DNA of 64,000 nt from Streptomyces griseoloalbus. Its GTDB lineage: Bacteria; Actinomycetota; Actinomycetes; Streptomycetales; Streptomycetaceae. Below, one piece after another: positions 31,182-39,762 of the stretch. The first letter of the stretch is position 1. Every line of letters starts with the position of its first letter. The notes beneath the pieces were generated by a model that was not told the origin of the DNA, searched no databases, and saw only the letters and a list, made by a program, of their open reading frames with translations. The stretch lies in the NCBI GenBank assembly GCA_014650015.1, contig BMUD01000022.1, forward strand, positions 59,295 through 123,294. Reading direction: 5' to 3'. Both the position numbers and the translations under genes were made by a program.

Positions 31182-32402
31182 TCACTGTTCGCGCATCCCC
31201 CAGGGGGAGCCGTACGCGGTCAGCAGGTCGAGGAAGGGCTGCGCCGGGAACGCCTCCGGGCCGAGGACGCCCGTGCCCGACCAGGCGCCGTCGGCGAGCA
31301 GTTCGAGGGCGACGACGGGGTTGACGGCGGTCTGCCACACCACGGCCTGACAGCCGTACTCGGCCATGGACCACCGGTTGTCGACCACGTGGTACAGGTA
31401 CACCTCGCGCGGCGCCCCGTCCTTCACGCCCCGCACCCAGGTCCCGGCGCAGGTCTTGCCGTGCATCCGCTCGCCGAGCGTCGCCGGGTCGGGCAGACAG
31501 GCGGCGACCACGTCGCGGGGGGAGACCCGCACCGGCCCGTCGGGACCCGGCACGGTCACCGGCTCGGTGCGGTCGAGACCCAGCAGGCGCAGCGTCCTGA
31601 GGGTGTCGATGAACTCGCGGCCCAGACCGTACTTGAAGGTGACGCGGCGCGCGTCGACCCAGCGGGGGACGAGCAGCACCTCCTCGTGTTCGACGTTCAC
31701 GCACTCCACCGGGCCGATGCCCTCGGGGAAGTCGAACACCTCCGGCTCGCTGAAGGGAGCGGTGGTGAACCAGCCGCGGTCCGCCTCGTAGACCACGGGA
31801 GGGTTGAGGCATTCCTCGATGGTGGTCCAGATGCTGAAGGACGGCGCGAAGTCGTAGCCGTCCACCGTGAGGTTCGCGCCGTCGCGGACGCCGATCTCCT
31901 CGATCTCGTCGAAGAGCTCGTCGGCGGCGTACCGGGCGAAGACGTCCGACAGGCCCGGCTCCACCCCCATGCCGACCAGGGCCAGCGCACCCGCCGTCGC
32001 CCACGCGTCGGCCCCCGCGAACTGCTCGTCGCCGAGCTTGACCCCGCACTCCTCGTACGGCCGCTCGGCGTGCGGCCGGGACAGGGACATCGCCATGTCG
32101 ACATAGGTGGCACCGGCGCCGCGCGCGGCCCGGAACAACGGCATCACGAACCGGGGATCGGTGGCGTTGAGCAGGACGTCGCAGCCGTGCCGATCGAGCA
32201 GCGCCGTCACCTGCGCCTCGTCGCCGGCGTCCACGCGCTCGGTCCGGAACCGGGTGCCGTCCTCGCCGAGCGCCGCGACCGCCGCCTCGGCCCGGGCCGG
32301 GTCGCGATCGGCCACGACCATCCGGTCGAAGAACGGCCGCCGGGCCGCGATCCGGGTGACGGCGGTCCCCACCCCACCCGCTCCCACGAGCAGTACACGC
32401 AT
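31182..32402 (-). CDS. Saccharopine dehydrogenase-like oxidoreductase
   Basis: 406 residues. The NAD(P)-binding Rossmann motif is at the very start, V-L-L-V-G-A-G-G-V-G-T-A-V; the saccharopine-dehydrogenase C-terminal domain follows (G-M-G-V-E-P-G-L-S-D-V-F-A near residue 165). In Streptomyces this type may be a carboxynorspermidine- or lysine-related enzyme, but the substrate is not clear. ATG 32402 is chosen with GGGAGGG nine bases ahead. It is divergent from the TetR gene at 32537, which may regulate it. Confidence 0.85.
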   Translation of the reverse strand: MRVLLVGAGGVGTAVTRIAARRPFFDRMVVADRDPARAEAAVAALGEDGTRFRTERVDAGDEAQVTALLDRHGCDVLLNATDPRFVMPLFRAARGAGATYVDMAMSLSRPHAERPYEECGVKLGDEQFAGADAWATAGALALVGMGVEPGLSDVFARYAADELFDEIEEIGVRDGANLTVDGYDFAPSFSIWTTIEECLNPPVVYEADRGWFTTAPFSEPEVFDFPEGIGPVECVNVEHEEVLLVPRWVDARRVTFKYGLGREFIDTLRTLRLLGLDRTEPVTVPGPDGPVRVSPRDVVAACLPDPATLGERMHGKTCAGTWVRGVKDGAPREVYLYHVVDNRWSMAEYGCQAVVWQTAVNPVVALELLADGAWSGTGVLGPEAFPAQPFLDLLTAYGSPWGMREQ

Positions 32403-32536
32403 GACGGAGCCCTCCCTTTCTTCCTCGTGGATCCTCATGAACCTCAGACGTGGTGCGGGCCCTGACCGGAGATACAACGCCGGGCCGCGACGTAAGGTCA
32501 ATGGCGTTGGCATAAGGCCGGTGGGAGGAGACGGGG

Positions 32537-33310
32537 ATGCCGAAGCGCGTGGTGTCCGAGGAGCGGCGACGGCGCCGCAGACCGACGAAGAGCGGCCGGG
32601 TCCTGTGCGAGGCGCTGATCGTCGAGACCGCGCTGCGGCTGTTGCGCGAGCACGGCGGCGCGGGCCTGACCGCCCGCCGCCTGGGCCTCGCCCTGGACTG
32701 CGATCCGAGCACCCTGTACCGCTACTTCCGGGGCATGGACGAGCTGACCCTCGCCATCGGCGACGCGCTGATCGGCCGGGCGCTGCACGGCTGGCACCCG
32801 ACCGGACAGTGGCGCGCCGACCTGCGGGCCGTCGGGCTGCGCATCCACGCGGCCTATCTGTCGCACCCGCAGGCCGCGGTCCTCACGGCCAGCCGCGTCT
32901 CCGGCCGGGCCGGCGAACTGGCGGCCGACGAGGCGGTGCTGGACGTGCTCCGCGGCGCGGGCTTCCCCCTGGCGGAAACGGTGCGCGTCTACCACGCCTT
33001 CATCGACACCACGCTGGCCTTCGCCGCCCTCGACGCCGCGTCCCTGGCGCTGCCCGGCGCCGCGCGGCGCGCCGACGAGGACATGTGGCGCTCGACCTAC
33101 GCCCGCCTCCCCGCAGCCACCCATCCCCGCATCGCCGAAGCCGCCCCGCTCCTGGCCACCCGCATGGTCACCAGCGCCTACCCCACGGCCCTGGACATGC
33201 TCCTGGCGAGCGCCGAGAACAGCCTCGGTCCGGTGCCGCACCCCGCTCGGCCCCGCAGGATCCGGACGACACCCCCTAGCCCCGCAGGGCCTCCTCCGCC
33301 GCTTCCGTGA
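32537..33310 (+). CDS. TetR-family regulator with extended C-terminus
   Basis: 257 residues. An arginine-rich N-terminus (S-E-E-R-R-R-R-R-R) precedes the helix-turn-helix (about 25-70: T-A-R-R-L-G-L-A-L-D-C-D-P-S-T-L-Y-R-Y-F); the rest is a TetR C-terminal ligand domain. The last 25 or so residues are Pro/Arg-rich and overlap the end of the convergent LysR gene by 35 bases. GGAGGAGA just ahead of ATG 32537. Its natural target is probably the divergent saccharopine-dehydrogenase-like gene (inference). Confidence 0.85.
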   Translation: MPKRVVSEERRRRRRPTKSGRVLCEALIVETALRLLREHGGAGLTARRLGLALDCDPSTLYRYFRGMDELTLAIGDALIGRALHGWHPTGQWRADLRAVGLRIHAAYLSHPQAAVLTASRVSGRAGELAADEAVLDVLRGAGFPLAETVRVYHAFIDTTLAFAALDAASLALPGAARRADEDMWRSTYARLPAATHPRIAEAAPLLATRMVTSAYPTALDMLLASAENSLGPVPHPARPRRIRTTPPSPAGPPPPLP

Positions 33311-34175
33311 CCGCGTCGGCGACCGCCGCCAGCGCGGGGGAGTCCAGCTTCCACTGCTGCCAGTACAGGGGCACGTCGACCTCGCGGTCCGGGGCGAACA
33401 CCGTGAGGCGGCCACTGCGGAGCAGGGGGTCCGCCTGCACCTGGGGGACCATGCCCCAGCCCAGGCCGGCGGCGACCGCCTCGACGAAGCCCTCCGAGGT
33501 AGGTACGTAGTGACGCCGCGCGCCCGCCTCGGAGCGTCCGCGCGTGAGCCGGCGCACGAAGCCGTCCTGGAAGTCGTCCCGCCGGTCGAACACCACCACG
33601 GGCGCCCCGGGCAGTACCTGAGGCAGCGGCCCGGCGAGATGCCGCAGGGCGAACGCCGGATTCGCCACGGGGAGATAGCGCATCCGGCCCAGCTGCCGCA
33701 CGGAGCAGCCCGGCACCGGATCGGGCGACGAGGTCACCGCGGCCATCACCGTGCCCTCCCGCAGCAGGGCCGCCGTATGGGCCTCGTCCTCGCGGCGCAG
33801 TTCGAAACAGAGCCGCGACTCGGGCGGCAGCCGGGTCAGGGCCCCGAGGAACCAGGTCGCCAGCGAGTCCGCGTTCACCGCCACCGACACCCGGGTCGGC
33901 TCCCCGGCACCGCTCAGCCCCAGCTCGGCGTACGCGTCCCGCTCCAGCAGGGCCACCTGGCGGGCCAGCCGCACCAGCACCTCGCCCGACTCGGTGGGCC
34001 GCACCGGCTTGGTGCGCAGCAGCAGCACCCGCCCCGTGCGCTGCTCCAGCGCCTTCACCCGCTGGCTCACCGCCGAGGGCGTGACGTGCAGAGCGGCGGC
34101 CGCCGCGTCGAACGTCCCCTCGTCCACCACCGCGAGCAGCGTCCTGACCTGGTCCAACGGAAGATCGGTCATCAC
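33276..34175 (-). CDS. LysR-family regulator, LysG/ArgP type
   Basis: 299 residues. Winged helix-turn-helix at 5-65 (F-D-A-A-A-A-A-L-H-V-T-P-S-A-V-S-Q-R-V) and a periplasmic-binding-like effector domain from about 90. The paralogue group (LysG/ArgP) senses lysine or arginine and activates a divergent exporter gene. Here the exporter gene lies divergently 67 bases away, the classical arrangement. Start is GTG 34175 (ATG 34172 equally possible). Its end overlaps the convergent TetR gene. Confidence 0.9.
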   Translation of the reverse strand: MMTDLPLDQVRTLLAVVDEGTFDAAAAALHVTPSAVSQRVKALEQRTGRVLLLRTKPVRPTESGEVLVRLARQVALLERDAYAELGLSGAGEPTRVSVAVNADSLATWFLGALTRLPPESRLCFELRREDEAHTAALLREGTVMAAVTSSPDPVPGCSVRQLGRMRYLPVANPAFALRHLAGPLPQVLPGAPVVVFDRRDDFQDGFVRRLTRGRSEAGARRHYVPTSEGFVEAVAAGLGWGMVPQVQADPLLRSGRLTVFAPDREVDVPLYWQQWKLDSPALAAVADAVTEAAEEALRG

Positions 34176-34242
34176 ATCGGCTCATGCTACGTAAGAATCA
34201 TTAGCTGTACTGCACCGGCGGCCCGCCCGTAGCGTCCTCGTC

Positions 34243-34860
34243 ATGAGCACCGCACTGACCACCGCCGCCGCCGGATTCGGCACCGGACTCTCCCTCATCG
34301 TCGCCATCGGCGCCCAGAACGCCTTCGTCCTGCGCCAGGGAATCCGCCGGGACGCCGTCCTCGCCGTCGTCGCGATCTGCGCCCTGTCCGACGCGGTCCT
34401 CATCGCCCTGGGCGTCGGCGGTGTCGGCGCGGTGGTCGTGGCGTGGCCCGGCGCGCTGACGGCGGTCGGCTGGATCGGCGGCGCGTTCCTGCTCGGCTAC
34501 GGAGCCCTGGCCGCCCGGCGGGTGTTCCGGCCGGCCACCGCCGGACTGGAGACGGAGGGCGAGGCGGCGGGCTCCCGCCGCCGGGCCGTCCTCACCTGCC
34601 TCGCGATGACCTGGCTCAACCCGCACGTCTACCTGGACACGGTGTTCCTGCTGGGCTCGGTCGCCGCCGACCACGGCCCGCTGCGCTGGACCTTCGGCCT
34701 CGGTGCCGTACTGGCCAGCGTCTGCTGGTTCGCCGCGCTCGGCTTCGGCGCCCGTCTGCTGAGCCGGCACCTGGCCCGCCCCGCCGCCTGGCGCGTCCTG
34801 GACGGACTGGTCGCCGCCACCATGATCGTTCTCGGCGTCACGCTCGTCGCCGGAACCTGA
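34243..34860 (+). CDS. LysE/ArgO-type amino acid exporter
   Basis: 205 residues with six membrane helices. The family signature I-V-A-I-G-A-Q-N-A-F-V-L-R-Q-G is at 17-31, and W-L-N-P-H-V-Y-L-D-T-V lies near residue 125. Exports basic amino acids such as lysine or arginine in exchange for protons. Divergent from the LysG/ArgP-type regulator, which should activate it when the amino acid accumulates. Confidence 0.9.
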   Translation: MSTALTTAAAGFGTGLSLIVAIGAQNAFVLRQGIRRDAVLAVVAICALSDAVLIALGVGGVGAVVVAWPGALTAVGWIGGAFLLGYGALAARRVFRPATAGLETEGEAAGSRRRAVLTCLAMTWLNPHVYLDTVFLLGSVAADHGPLRWTFGLGAVLASVCWFAALGFGARLLSRHLARPAAWRVLDGLVAATMIVLGVTLVAGT

Positions 34861-34884
34861 GACCCGGGCCCGGGCCGTGGTCTC

Positions 34885-35118
34885 GTAGTCTTCCGGGGCG
34901 ATCCCGCTGTCCGCCGCGACCGACGAGACGCGCGGCCGGATGCAGGGCGTCTTCACCGCCGTCGTGGCCGGCGGCCCCCGCCTGGCCGACGTGCTGCACG
35001 GCACCGCGGGCTCCGCAGCCGGCCCCCGTACGGCCGTCGCGGGCGGCGGGGTCTGGTCGTCGTCGTGATGCCGGCCCTGGCCGCCGCGATGCCGGCGCCG
35101 CGCCGCTACCGGGTGTGA
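34885..35118 (+). pseudogene. Remnant of an MFS transporter C-terminus
   Basis: Translating in turn in three frames gives pieces of a typical Streptomyces MFS exporter end: V-V-F-R (34885-34896), then I-P-L-S-A-A-T-D-E-T-R-G-R-M-Q-G-V-F, G-G-P-R-L-A-D-V-L-H-G-T-A-G, and after another frame change G-L-V-V-V-V-M-P-A-L-A-A-A and P-R-R-Y-R-V followed by TGA at 35116-35118. At least two frameshifts and loss of the N-terminal part leave no functional gene. It sits between the LysE-type gene and the convergent cNMP-binding gene. Confidence 0.65.
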
Positions 35119-35127
35119 GGCACCGCT

Positions 35128-35586
35128 CTACAGGGCGCCGCCCCGCCGGTGCATCGTGTACTGCTCCATCAGCTTGCCGCGTGTCATCTCCAGCCGGTGG
35201 GCGAGGACCTCGGCGACGTTGCGCACCAGTATCAGCCCGAGCTGCGGATCCTCCTCGCACAGCCGGAGCACGGCCGCCGCGCCGAACTCGTAGGCGCGCA
35301 CCGGGCTGAAGGCCACGGCGCCGAAGTCCCACTGGTGGGGCGGGAACAGCCAGGACCAGCCCAGCAGGTCGCCCGCGCCGAGGCCGGCGACCGTCACCCG
35401 GTGCAGGGCGTTCACCCGCTGGTCCAGCGAGACCGCGCCGGAGCGGATCACCCAGAAGCGGTCGGCGGTGCCTCCCGCCTCGAAGATCCGCGCGTCCTCG
35501 GGGAAGGACACCTCCCGCGCGAGGGTCATCAGGCGTGCGCGCTGCGGAGGGGGGAGGGCGGTCAGGAGTTTGATCGCTTTGGTCAT
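35128..35586 (-). CDS. Cyclic-nucleotide-binding (Crp-like) domain protein without HTH
   Basis: 152 residues that are essentially one cNMP-binding domain: E-A-G-G-T-A-D-R-F-W-V-I-R-S-G-A-V-S-L near residue 38-56 and G-A-G-D-L-L-G-W-S-W-L-F in the phosphate-binding part (the usual Arg is not obvious). There is no DNA-binding domain, so it acts as a sensor partner rather than a Crp regulator. ATG 35586 is chosen with GAGGAG about ten bases ahead; ATG 35637 adds 17 residues but has no ribosome binding site. Confidence 0.8.
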   Translation of the reverse strand: MTKAIKLLTALPPPQRARLMTLAREVSFPEDARIFEAGGTADRFWVIRSGAVSLDQRVNALHRVTVAGLGAGDLLGWSWLFPPHQWDFGAVAFSPVRAYEFGAAAVLRLCEEDPQLGLILVRNVAEVLAHRLEMTRGKLMEQYTMHRRGGAL

Positions 35587-35883
35587 GGGGCGGGGCTCCT
35601 CGCCGGGATTCGGTTCCGGTGCTTTCCCTACGTTCATTTCAGCCGCTGCCGCCGTTCGGGGCACCTCGGCGGAGGAGAGTTTCCGCGGGGCATGAGAAAG
35701 CCCCGGCTGGACGGGGGAAGCCAGCCAGGGCCATAAGCGGTGGTGTCCGCAGGACGCGTGTTGCCGGGCGGGTACGGCGTGATCATCTCCGCCGCGATCC
35801 GTCCGGACCGTCATGCGCCCCGGGTGTCCGACACCCCTCCCCGCCAACCCGCACGGGCAGTCCGCACGGCCGCGGCGGCCCGG
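35587..35883. other. Gene-poor interval with two inverted repeats
   Basis: No convincing gene in these 297 bases. Two structures stand out: GGCTGG/CCAGCC (35705-35710 and 35721-35726, a weak hairpin) and a perfect 15-base palindrome GGGTGTC-c-GACACCC at 35822-35836. The latter is about 48 bases beyond the stop of the 79-residue gene that ends at 35884, so it could be its terminator or a regulator site. Confidence 0.5.
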
Positions 35884-36123
35884 TCAGCCCTTCGCCGTGT
35901 GCTTGCCCGGGGTCAGGATCTCGTCCAGCACCCGCAGCACGACCCCGTACGCCACCCGGCGCACCTCGGCGTCGCGCGCCGCGCCGGGATCACCAAGATC
36001 GCCTGGAGACGTGCGTCCGAGCTCGTCGCCCCGGGCCCGCCACACCCGCTCCTCCTGCGCCGCGCAGGCCCGCGCCCGCTGAATGCGCCGCAGCAATTCG
36101 TCCGAGTCCACCACATCCGTCAT
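35884..36123 (-). CDS. Small hypothetical protein
   Basis: 79 residues, soluble, rich in Arg, Glu and Ala (D-S-D-E-L-L-R-R-I-Q-R-A-R-A-C, V-R-R-V-A-Y-G-V-V-L-R-V-L-D-E-I-L), probably helical; no known family. Starting at ATG 36123 avoids a 38-residue N-terminal extension that shows non-coding-like composition. GGGTAC lies just upstream (minus strand at 36133-36138), close enough for a leaderless message, but no -35 partner fits. Divergent from the HATPase gene at 36269. Confidence 0.5.
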   Translation of the reverse strand: MTDVVDSDELLRRIQRARACAAQEERVWRARGDELGRTSPGDLGDPGAARDAEVRRVAYGVVLRVLDEILTPGKHTAKG

Positions 36124-36268
36124 ACCGTCCGCGTACCCCGGTGCGCCGTTCGAATGACAGGCACTCAGAAAAGGGTCGAGAGGTTTGCAGGTAACGGGAC
36201 AGGTGAGCCGAAAAGGGAGGTCCGAGGCGTTCTTCATCGACTTTCGTCACCGATCAGGGAGCCGCAGG

Positions 36269-36712
36269 ATGTGTAAGGAGCACACGACCGAATCCGACTT
36301 CGAACCGCCGGGCGCACGCCGGGCGGGACCATCATGCCCATGCCGCCCGGCCGAGGTGCGCGAGGCGGTCGCGCGGGCGGTGTCCGAACGCTGCCGCGCC
36401 ACCCACACCCCCTGCGACAGCCACGCCCTGGAGGACGCCCTGCTCGTCGCCTCCGAGCTCACCACCAACGCCATCCTGCACGGCGGTGGGGTCACCGACT
36501 TCCAGGTCGACGTCAGCGGTCTCGGAGTGCGTCTGTCGGTGAGCGACCGCAGCGACCAACTGCCCGTCGCCGTGCCGCCGACCGACCGGCAGGGACGCCG
36601 CCGTCCGGGCGGTCACGGCTGGCCCATCGTGTGCCGGCTGTCCTGCGACATCCGCGTGTCCGATCTGCCCGCCGGCGGCAAGTGCATCACCGCGGTCGTT
36701 CCGCTGGTCTGA
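36269..36712 (+). CDS. HATPase_c ATP-binding protein, anti-sigma-factor type
   Basis: 147 residues; RsbW-like GHKL domain with N-box V-A-S-E-L-T-T-N-A-I-L-H-G-G-G and G2-like G-H-G-W-P-I-V-C-R-L, but a changed G1 box (V-S-D-R-S-D-Q-L). GGGAG seven bases before ATG 36269 fixes the start. It lies directly before the second SigB-group sigma gene (36908) on the same strand, so it may be that factor's anti-sigma protein (inference). Two cysteines (C-P-C) near residue 25 might give redox sensitivity. Confidence 0.8.
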   Translation: MCKEHTTESDFEPPGARRAGPSCPCRPAEVREAVARAVSERCRATHTPCDSHALEDALLVASELTTNAILHGGGVTDFQVDVSGLGVRLSVSDRSDQLPVAVPPTDRQGRRRPGGHGWPIVCRLSCDIRVSDLPAGGKCITAVVPLV

Positions 36713-36907
36713 TCGCCGGCCCGGACCCCGGCAGATTCCGCGACTAAGCGGAGTTTGTTCCACCGGGGGTGGGGCAATCGGAGTTTCGTGCTTCGGACCG
36801 GAGGCGCGCCAGCGGGAGCGGTACGGCCGCTGTGGACCCTCCGGGTGTCCCGGCGGCGACCGTCCCGCGGTAGATACCTGAAAACCACCGTTCGGGAGCG
36901 AAACCGC

Positions 36908-37771
36908 ATGCTCATTGACACCACCCCCTCTCGTCCCGAGTCATCCGACACGACGACCGCCGCGCACCGCAGGCGGCACGACGACGCCCCCGACACCGCC
37001 GTTTTCTTCACCCGGCTCGCATCCCTGGACGACGGCCCCGAGCGGGACGCGGTCCGCGACGAGCTCGTCACCGCGTGGCTGCCCATGGCCCACCGCATCG
37101 CCGGCCGTTTCCGCGACCGCGGTGAGTCCGTCGAGGACCTGCGCCAGGTGGCCGCCCTGGGACTGGTGAAGGCCATCGACCGGTTCGACCCGAGCCGCGG
37201 AGCCTTCGAGAGCTATGCCGTCCCCACCATCACCGGCGAGGTCAAGCGGCACTTCCGCGACCGGATGTGGGCCCTGCGCGTGCCCCGCCGGGTGCAGGAG
37301 CTGCGCAACAAGGTGCGGGTGGCCCGGCGCGAGCTCACCCAGAACCCCGGCAGCCCCGAGCCGTCCGTGGCGGACATCGCCGCCCACACCGGGCTGACCG
37401 AGGAGGAGGTCGGTGCCGGGATGGAGGCGCTGGAGAGCTTCAGCACCCTGTCGCTGGACGCCGAACTGTCGTCCGACGACGACGGCTACAGCCTCGCCGA
37501 CACGCTCGGCGCCGCGGACTCCGCCTACGACGTCGTGGTCGACCGCGAGTCCGCCAAGGAGGGCCTGCGCCGGCTGCCGGAGCGTGAGCGCGCGATTCTC
37601 TACATGCGTTTCTTCGAGGACATGACCCAGAGCCGCATCGCCGACCGGCTGGGAATCTCCCAGATGCACGTCTCCCGTCTCATCAGCCGCAGCTGCGCTC
37701 GGGTGCGCGACGAGGCGATGGGACAGCGGACGGGCCGGCACGGCACCGGCGGACACTCGGCGACGGCGTGA
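36908..37771 (+). CDS. SigB/SigF-group alternative sigma factor (SigM-like)
   Basis: 287-residue stress-type sigma factor. Region 2 at 60-135 (E-D-L-R-Q-V-A-A-L-G-L-V-K-A-I-D-R-F, then Y-A-V-P-T-I-T-G-E-V-K-R-H-F-R-D), region 3 at 150-215, and region 4 at 225-275 (A-I-L-Y-M-R-F-F-E-D-M-T-Q-S-R-I-A, G-I-S-Q-M-H-V-S-R-L). Order in the window suggests S. coelicolor SigM (memory). ATG 36908 is preferred; the open frame upstream reads into the promoter region. Next to a HATPase gene and a DUF5133 gene; the 195 bases upstream hold no convincing SigB-type promoter. Confidence 0.9.
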   Translation: MLIDTTPSRPESSDTTTAAHRRRHDDAPDTAVFFTRLASLDDGPERDAVRDELVTAWLPMAHRIAGRFRDRGESVEDLRQVAALGLVKAIDRFDPSRGAFESYAVPTITGEVKRHFRDRMWALRVPRRVQELRNKVRVARRELTQNPGSPEPSVADIAAHTGLTEEEVGAGMEALESFSTLSLDAELSSDDDGYSLADTLGAADSAYDVVVDRESAKEGLRRLPERERAILYMRFFEDMTQSRIADRLGISQMHVSRLISRSCARVRDEAMGQRTGRHGTGGHSATA

Positions 37772-37802
37772 CCGCGCCCGCCCGGACCGGAAAGCGAGAC
37801 AC

Positions 37803-38102
37803 ATGCTGAAGCCTCACCCCACCGTGCTGCGCCGCCTCGTCGAGGAGTACGAGGCCCTGGTGGCGTCCCGGACCGCCGGCGGACCGGGAGTCCGGGACGC
37901 GCGGATCGGCGACCTGGCGTACACCCTGTGCGTGTCGACGGGCACCCGGGACGTACGACACGCCCTCGGCACCGCGCACCGCTGGCTGGCGGCGGCCGGG
38001 CCCTCGACGGTTCCCGTCCCGCCCGGCGAGCCGGACCCGGTCGTGCCGACGTCCGGGGCCGACCGGTGGGACACCGACGCGGGCGCGCCGGCCCCCGCGT
38101 AG
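37803..38102 (+). CDS. DUF5133 protein
   Basis: 99 residues. The DUF5133 start M-L-K-P-H-P-T-V-L-R-R-L-V-E-E-Y-E-A-L is followed by I-G-D-L-A-Y-T-L-C-V-S-T-G-T-R, with a Pro-rich tail. This small Streptomyces family often follows stress sigma factors and is thought to be part of stress regulons (inference). It begins 31 bases after the sigma gene and is probably in its operon. Confidence 0.8.
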   Translation: MLKPHPTVLRRLVEEYEALVASRTAGGPGVRDARIGDLAYTLCVSTGTRDVRHALGTAHRWLAAAGPSTVPVPPGEPDPVVPTSGADRWDTDAGAPAPA

Positions 38103-38200
38103 GTACGGCCCGCCCGGGTCGTGCACGTCACCGCACCTCCCCTCACCGCGCCCCGTGTACGGGAGCGAAGCCGGGGCATCCGGAGTTCGGGAGGTCATAT

Positions 38201-39037
38201 ATGAACACACGTGCGATGTCATGGAGGGGGCGGGCCGGAGCCCGACGGGCGGCCAACGGCTCGATGGCGGAGGGGGCCGCACGGGCGGGCCTCACCGCTC
38301 GAGGTGTGATCTATCTGCTGGTCGGAGTGCTGGCACTGCGGATCGCCTTCGGTGACGGACGACGGCAGGCGGACCGTGGCGGTGCCCTGGCGGAACTCGC
38401 CGACAAACCGTTCGGCGCGGTCCTGCTGTGGGCGCTGGGCCTGGGACTCGTCGGCATGGCCCTGTGGCGGCTGTCCGAGGCGCTGTTCGGTTCGGCCGGC
38501 CAGGACGGCCGCAGCGCGCGCAAGCGCCTGGCGGCGGCGGCGCGCTGTGCCTTCTACGCGTTCGTCGCCTGGTCGGTCCTGGCGTTCGCCGTGAACCGGG
38601 ACAACGGGAGCGGATCGAGCGACCGGCAGTCCCGGGACCTCACCGCCCGGGCCATGGAGGTACCCGCCGGACAGTGGCTGGTCGGGCTGGCCGGAATCGT
38701 CATCGTCGGCGTGGGCGGATGGATCGGTGTCCGGGCGGTCCTTCGCAAGTACCACGACAAGCTCAAGCTCGGTGAGCTCTCCCCGCGGACCCGACGGCTG
38801 GTCGATGTGACCGGCGTGGGCGGCGGGGTGGCCCGCGGCCTGGTGTTCGCCGCGGCCGGTGCCTTCGCCGTGCGCGCCGCGGTCGACTACGAGCCCGGCA
38901 AGGCCAAGGGCCTGGACGACACCCTCCGCAGCTTCGCCGGCACCCCGCTGGGTCCATGGCTACTGGTCTGCGTCTCCGCCGGTCTGGTGCTGTTCGGAGT
39001 GTTCTCCTTCGCCCTGGCCCGCTGGCGCCGGGTGTGA
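38201..39037 (+). CDS. DUF1206 membrane protein
   Basis: 278 residues with six predicted membrane helices arranged as three repeated pairs. Each repeat carries the DUF1206-type A-R-x-G-L-T-A-R-G-V-I-Y-L-L-V-G motif (clear at residues 28-43, looser near 115 and 205). Unknown function, membrane located. GGGAGG six bases before ATG 38201. Lies after the sigma-DUF5133 pair with a 98-base gap. Confidence 0.85.
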   Translation: MNTRAMSWRGRAGARRAANGSMAEGAARAGLTARGVIYLLVGVLALRIAFGDGRRQADRGGALAELADKPFGAVLLWALGLGLVGMALWRLSEALFGSAGQDGRSARKRLAAAARCAFYAFVAWSVLAFAVNRDNGSGSSDRQSRDLTARAMEVPAGQWLVGLAGIVIVGVGGWIGVRAVLRKYHDKLKLGELSPRTRRLVDVTGVGGGVARGLVFAAAGAFAVRAAVDYEPGKAKGLDDTLRSFAGTPLGPWLLVCVSAGLVLFGVFSFALARWRRV

Positions 39038-39047
39038 TCGCCGTACG

Positions 39048-39071
39048 GCATCCGTGTGGCCGGCCGGGTAC
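39048..39071 (+). promoter_or_regulatory. Candidate SigB-type promoter for the 142-residue gene
   Basis: GCAT (39048-39051), 14-base spacer, GGGTAC (39066-39071). The ATG at 39088 follows 16 bases later, so the leader would be very short. Confidence 0.4.
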
Positions 39072-39087
39072 GGGGCACCCGAAGCGG

Positions 39088-39516
39088 ATGAGCGAATCCG
39101 AGATTCCCCCGGACGGTCGGCCCGTGGACGTCTACCTCGACCTTCTGCGCATCCGGATGGACACCGAGGACTACCGGCTTCTGCTCCGTGTGGTGGAACC
39201 GGTCCTCCAGGCGATCGAGGAACATCGCCTGTCCGGTCTGGACCTCGCGCTGGACGGCGGGGACGACGAACTGCCCCAGGAAGTCCGCGACGAGGCCGCC
39301 CTCGTCATCGCCACCGCCGTCACCGGCCGCCTGGACAACGAGGTGGTCGAGCTGGAGGTCGACGAGAGCGGACCGGTCAGGGTGGTCACCGACGCGGCGA
39401 CCGCCGCCGACCCGTCCCGCCTGGACGAGATCGCCGACTACATCAGGGACCGGCACCGTCAGAACGAGGAGCTGCGCGGCATCGCGGAGGCCAGCGGCCT
39501 GCCGACCGACTTCTGA
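39088..39516 (+). CDS. Hypothetical acidic protein
   Basis: 142 residues, acidic and soluble (D-V-Y-L-D-L-L-R-I-R-M-D-T-E-D-Y-R-L-L near the start; D-E-I-A-D-Y-I-R-D-R-H-R near the end). No domain recognised; resembles other conserved Streptomyces proteins of unknown function. A SigB-type promoter lies directly ahead. It ends before a run of CTCCCCGG repeats and a CCCCGG-CGG-CCGGGG hairpin (39536-39550). Confidence 0.6.
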   Translation: MSESEIPPDGRPVDVYLDLLRIRMDTEDYRLLLRVVEPVLQAIEEHRLSGLDLALDGGDDELPQEVRDEAALVIATAVTGRLDNEVVELEVDESGPVRVVTDAATAADPSRLDEIADYIRDRHRQNEELRGIAEASGLPTDF

Positions 39517-39660
39517 GCTCCCCGGCTCCCCGGCTCCCCGGCGGCCGGGGGGCGGGCCGACCACGCCGGACCGGCAAGCCGCGGCTCGTCACATGCCGTG
39601 GCCGCCGGTCCGACGGTGCGTCGGGCCCGGCGCGTCACCGCCGTTCGCATGCCGGCGTGA

Positions 39661-39694
39661 GGGCCGCGGCTACCGGTGAGGTGAGTCGCGGCCC
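39661..39694. terminator. Hairpin downstream of the FUSC gene
   Basis: Perfect 8-base arms GGGCCGCG (39661-39668) and CGCGGCCC (39687-39694). It lies 68 bases beyond the stop of the minus-strand FUSC gene (39763) and about 145 bases beyond the plus-strand gene ending at 39516. Confidence 0.4.
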
Positions 39695-39762
39695 CTTCGG
39701 CGTTCGGGTGCCGTGGCCCAGGCCGAAAGCCGTCGGCCGTCCTCGACCGTGGCGATGTCTCC

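Noticed and set aside
35770-35775. GGGTAC on the plus strand in the gene-poor interval
   Set aside because: No matching -35 and no gene following in that direction within a sensible distance.
36133-36157. GGGTAC on the minus strand upstream of the 79-residue gene as a SigB-type promoter
   Set aside because: With 14, 15 or 16-base spacers the -35 would be CATT, TCAT or GTCA, none fitting GNNT.
36713-36907. SigB-type autoregulatory promoter ahead of the second sigma factor gene
   Set aside because: GTTT sequences are present, but no GGGTA(C/T) at proper spacing; only weak look-alikes such as GGGTGG and GGGGCA.
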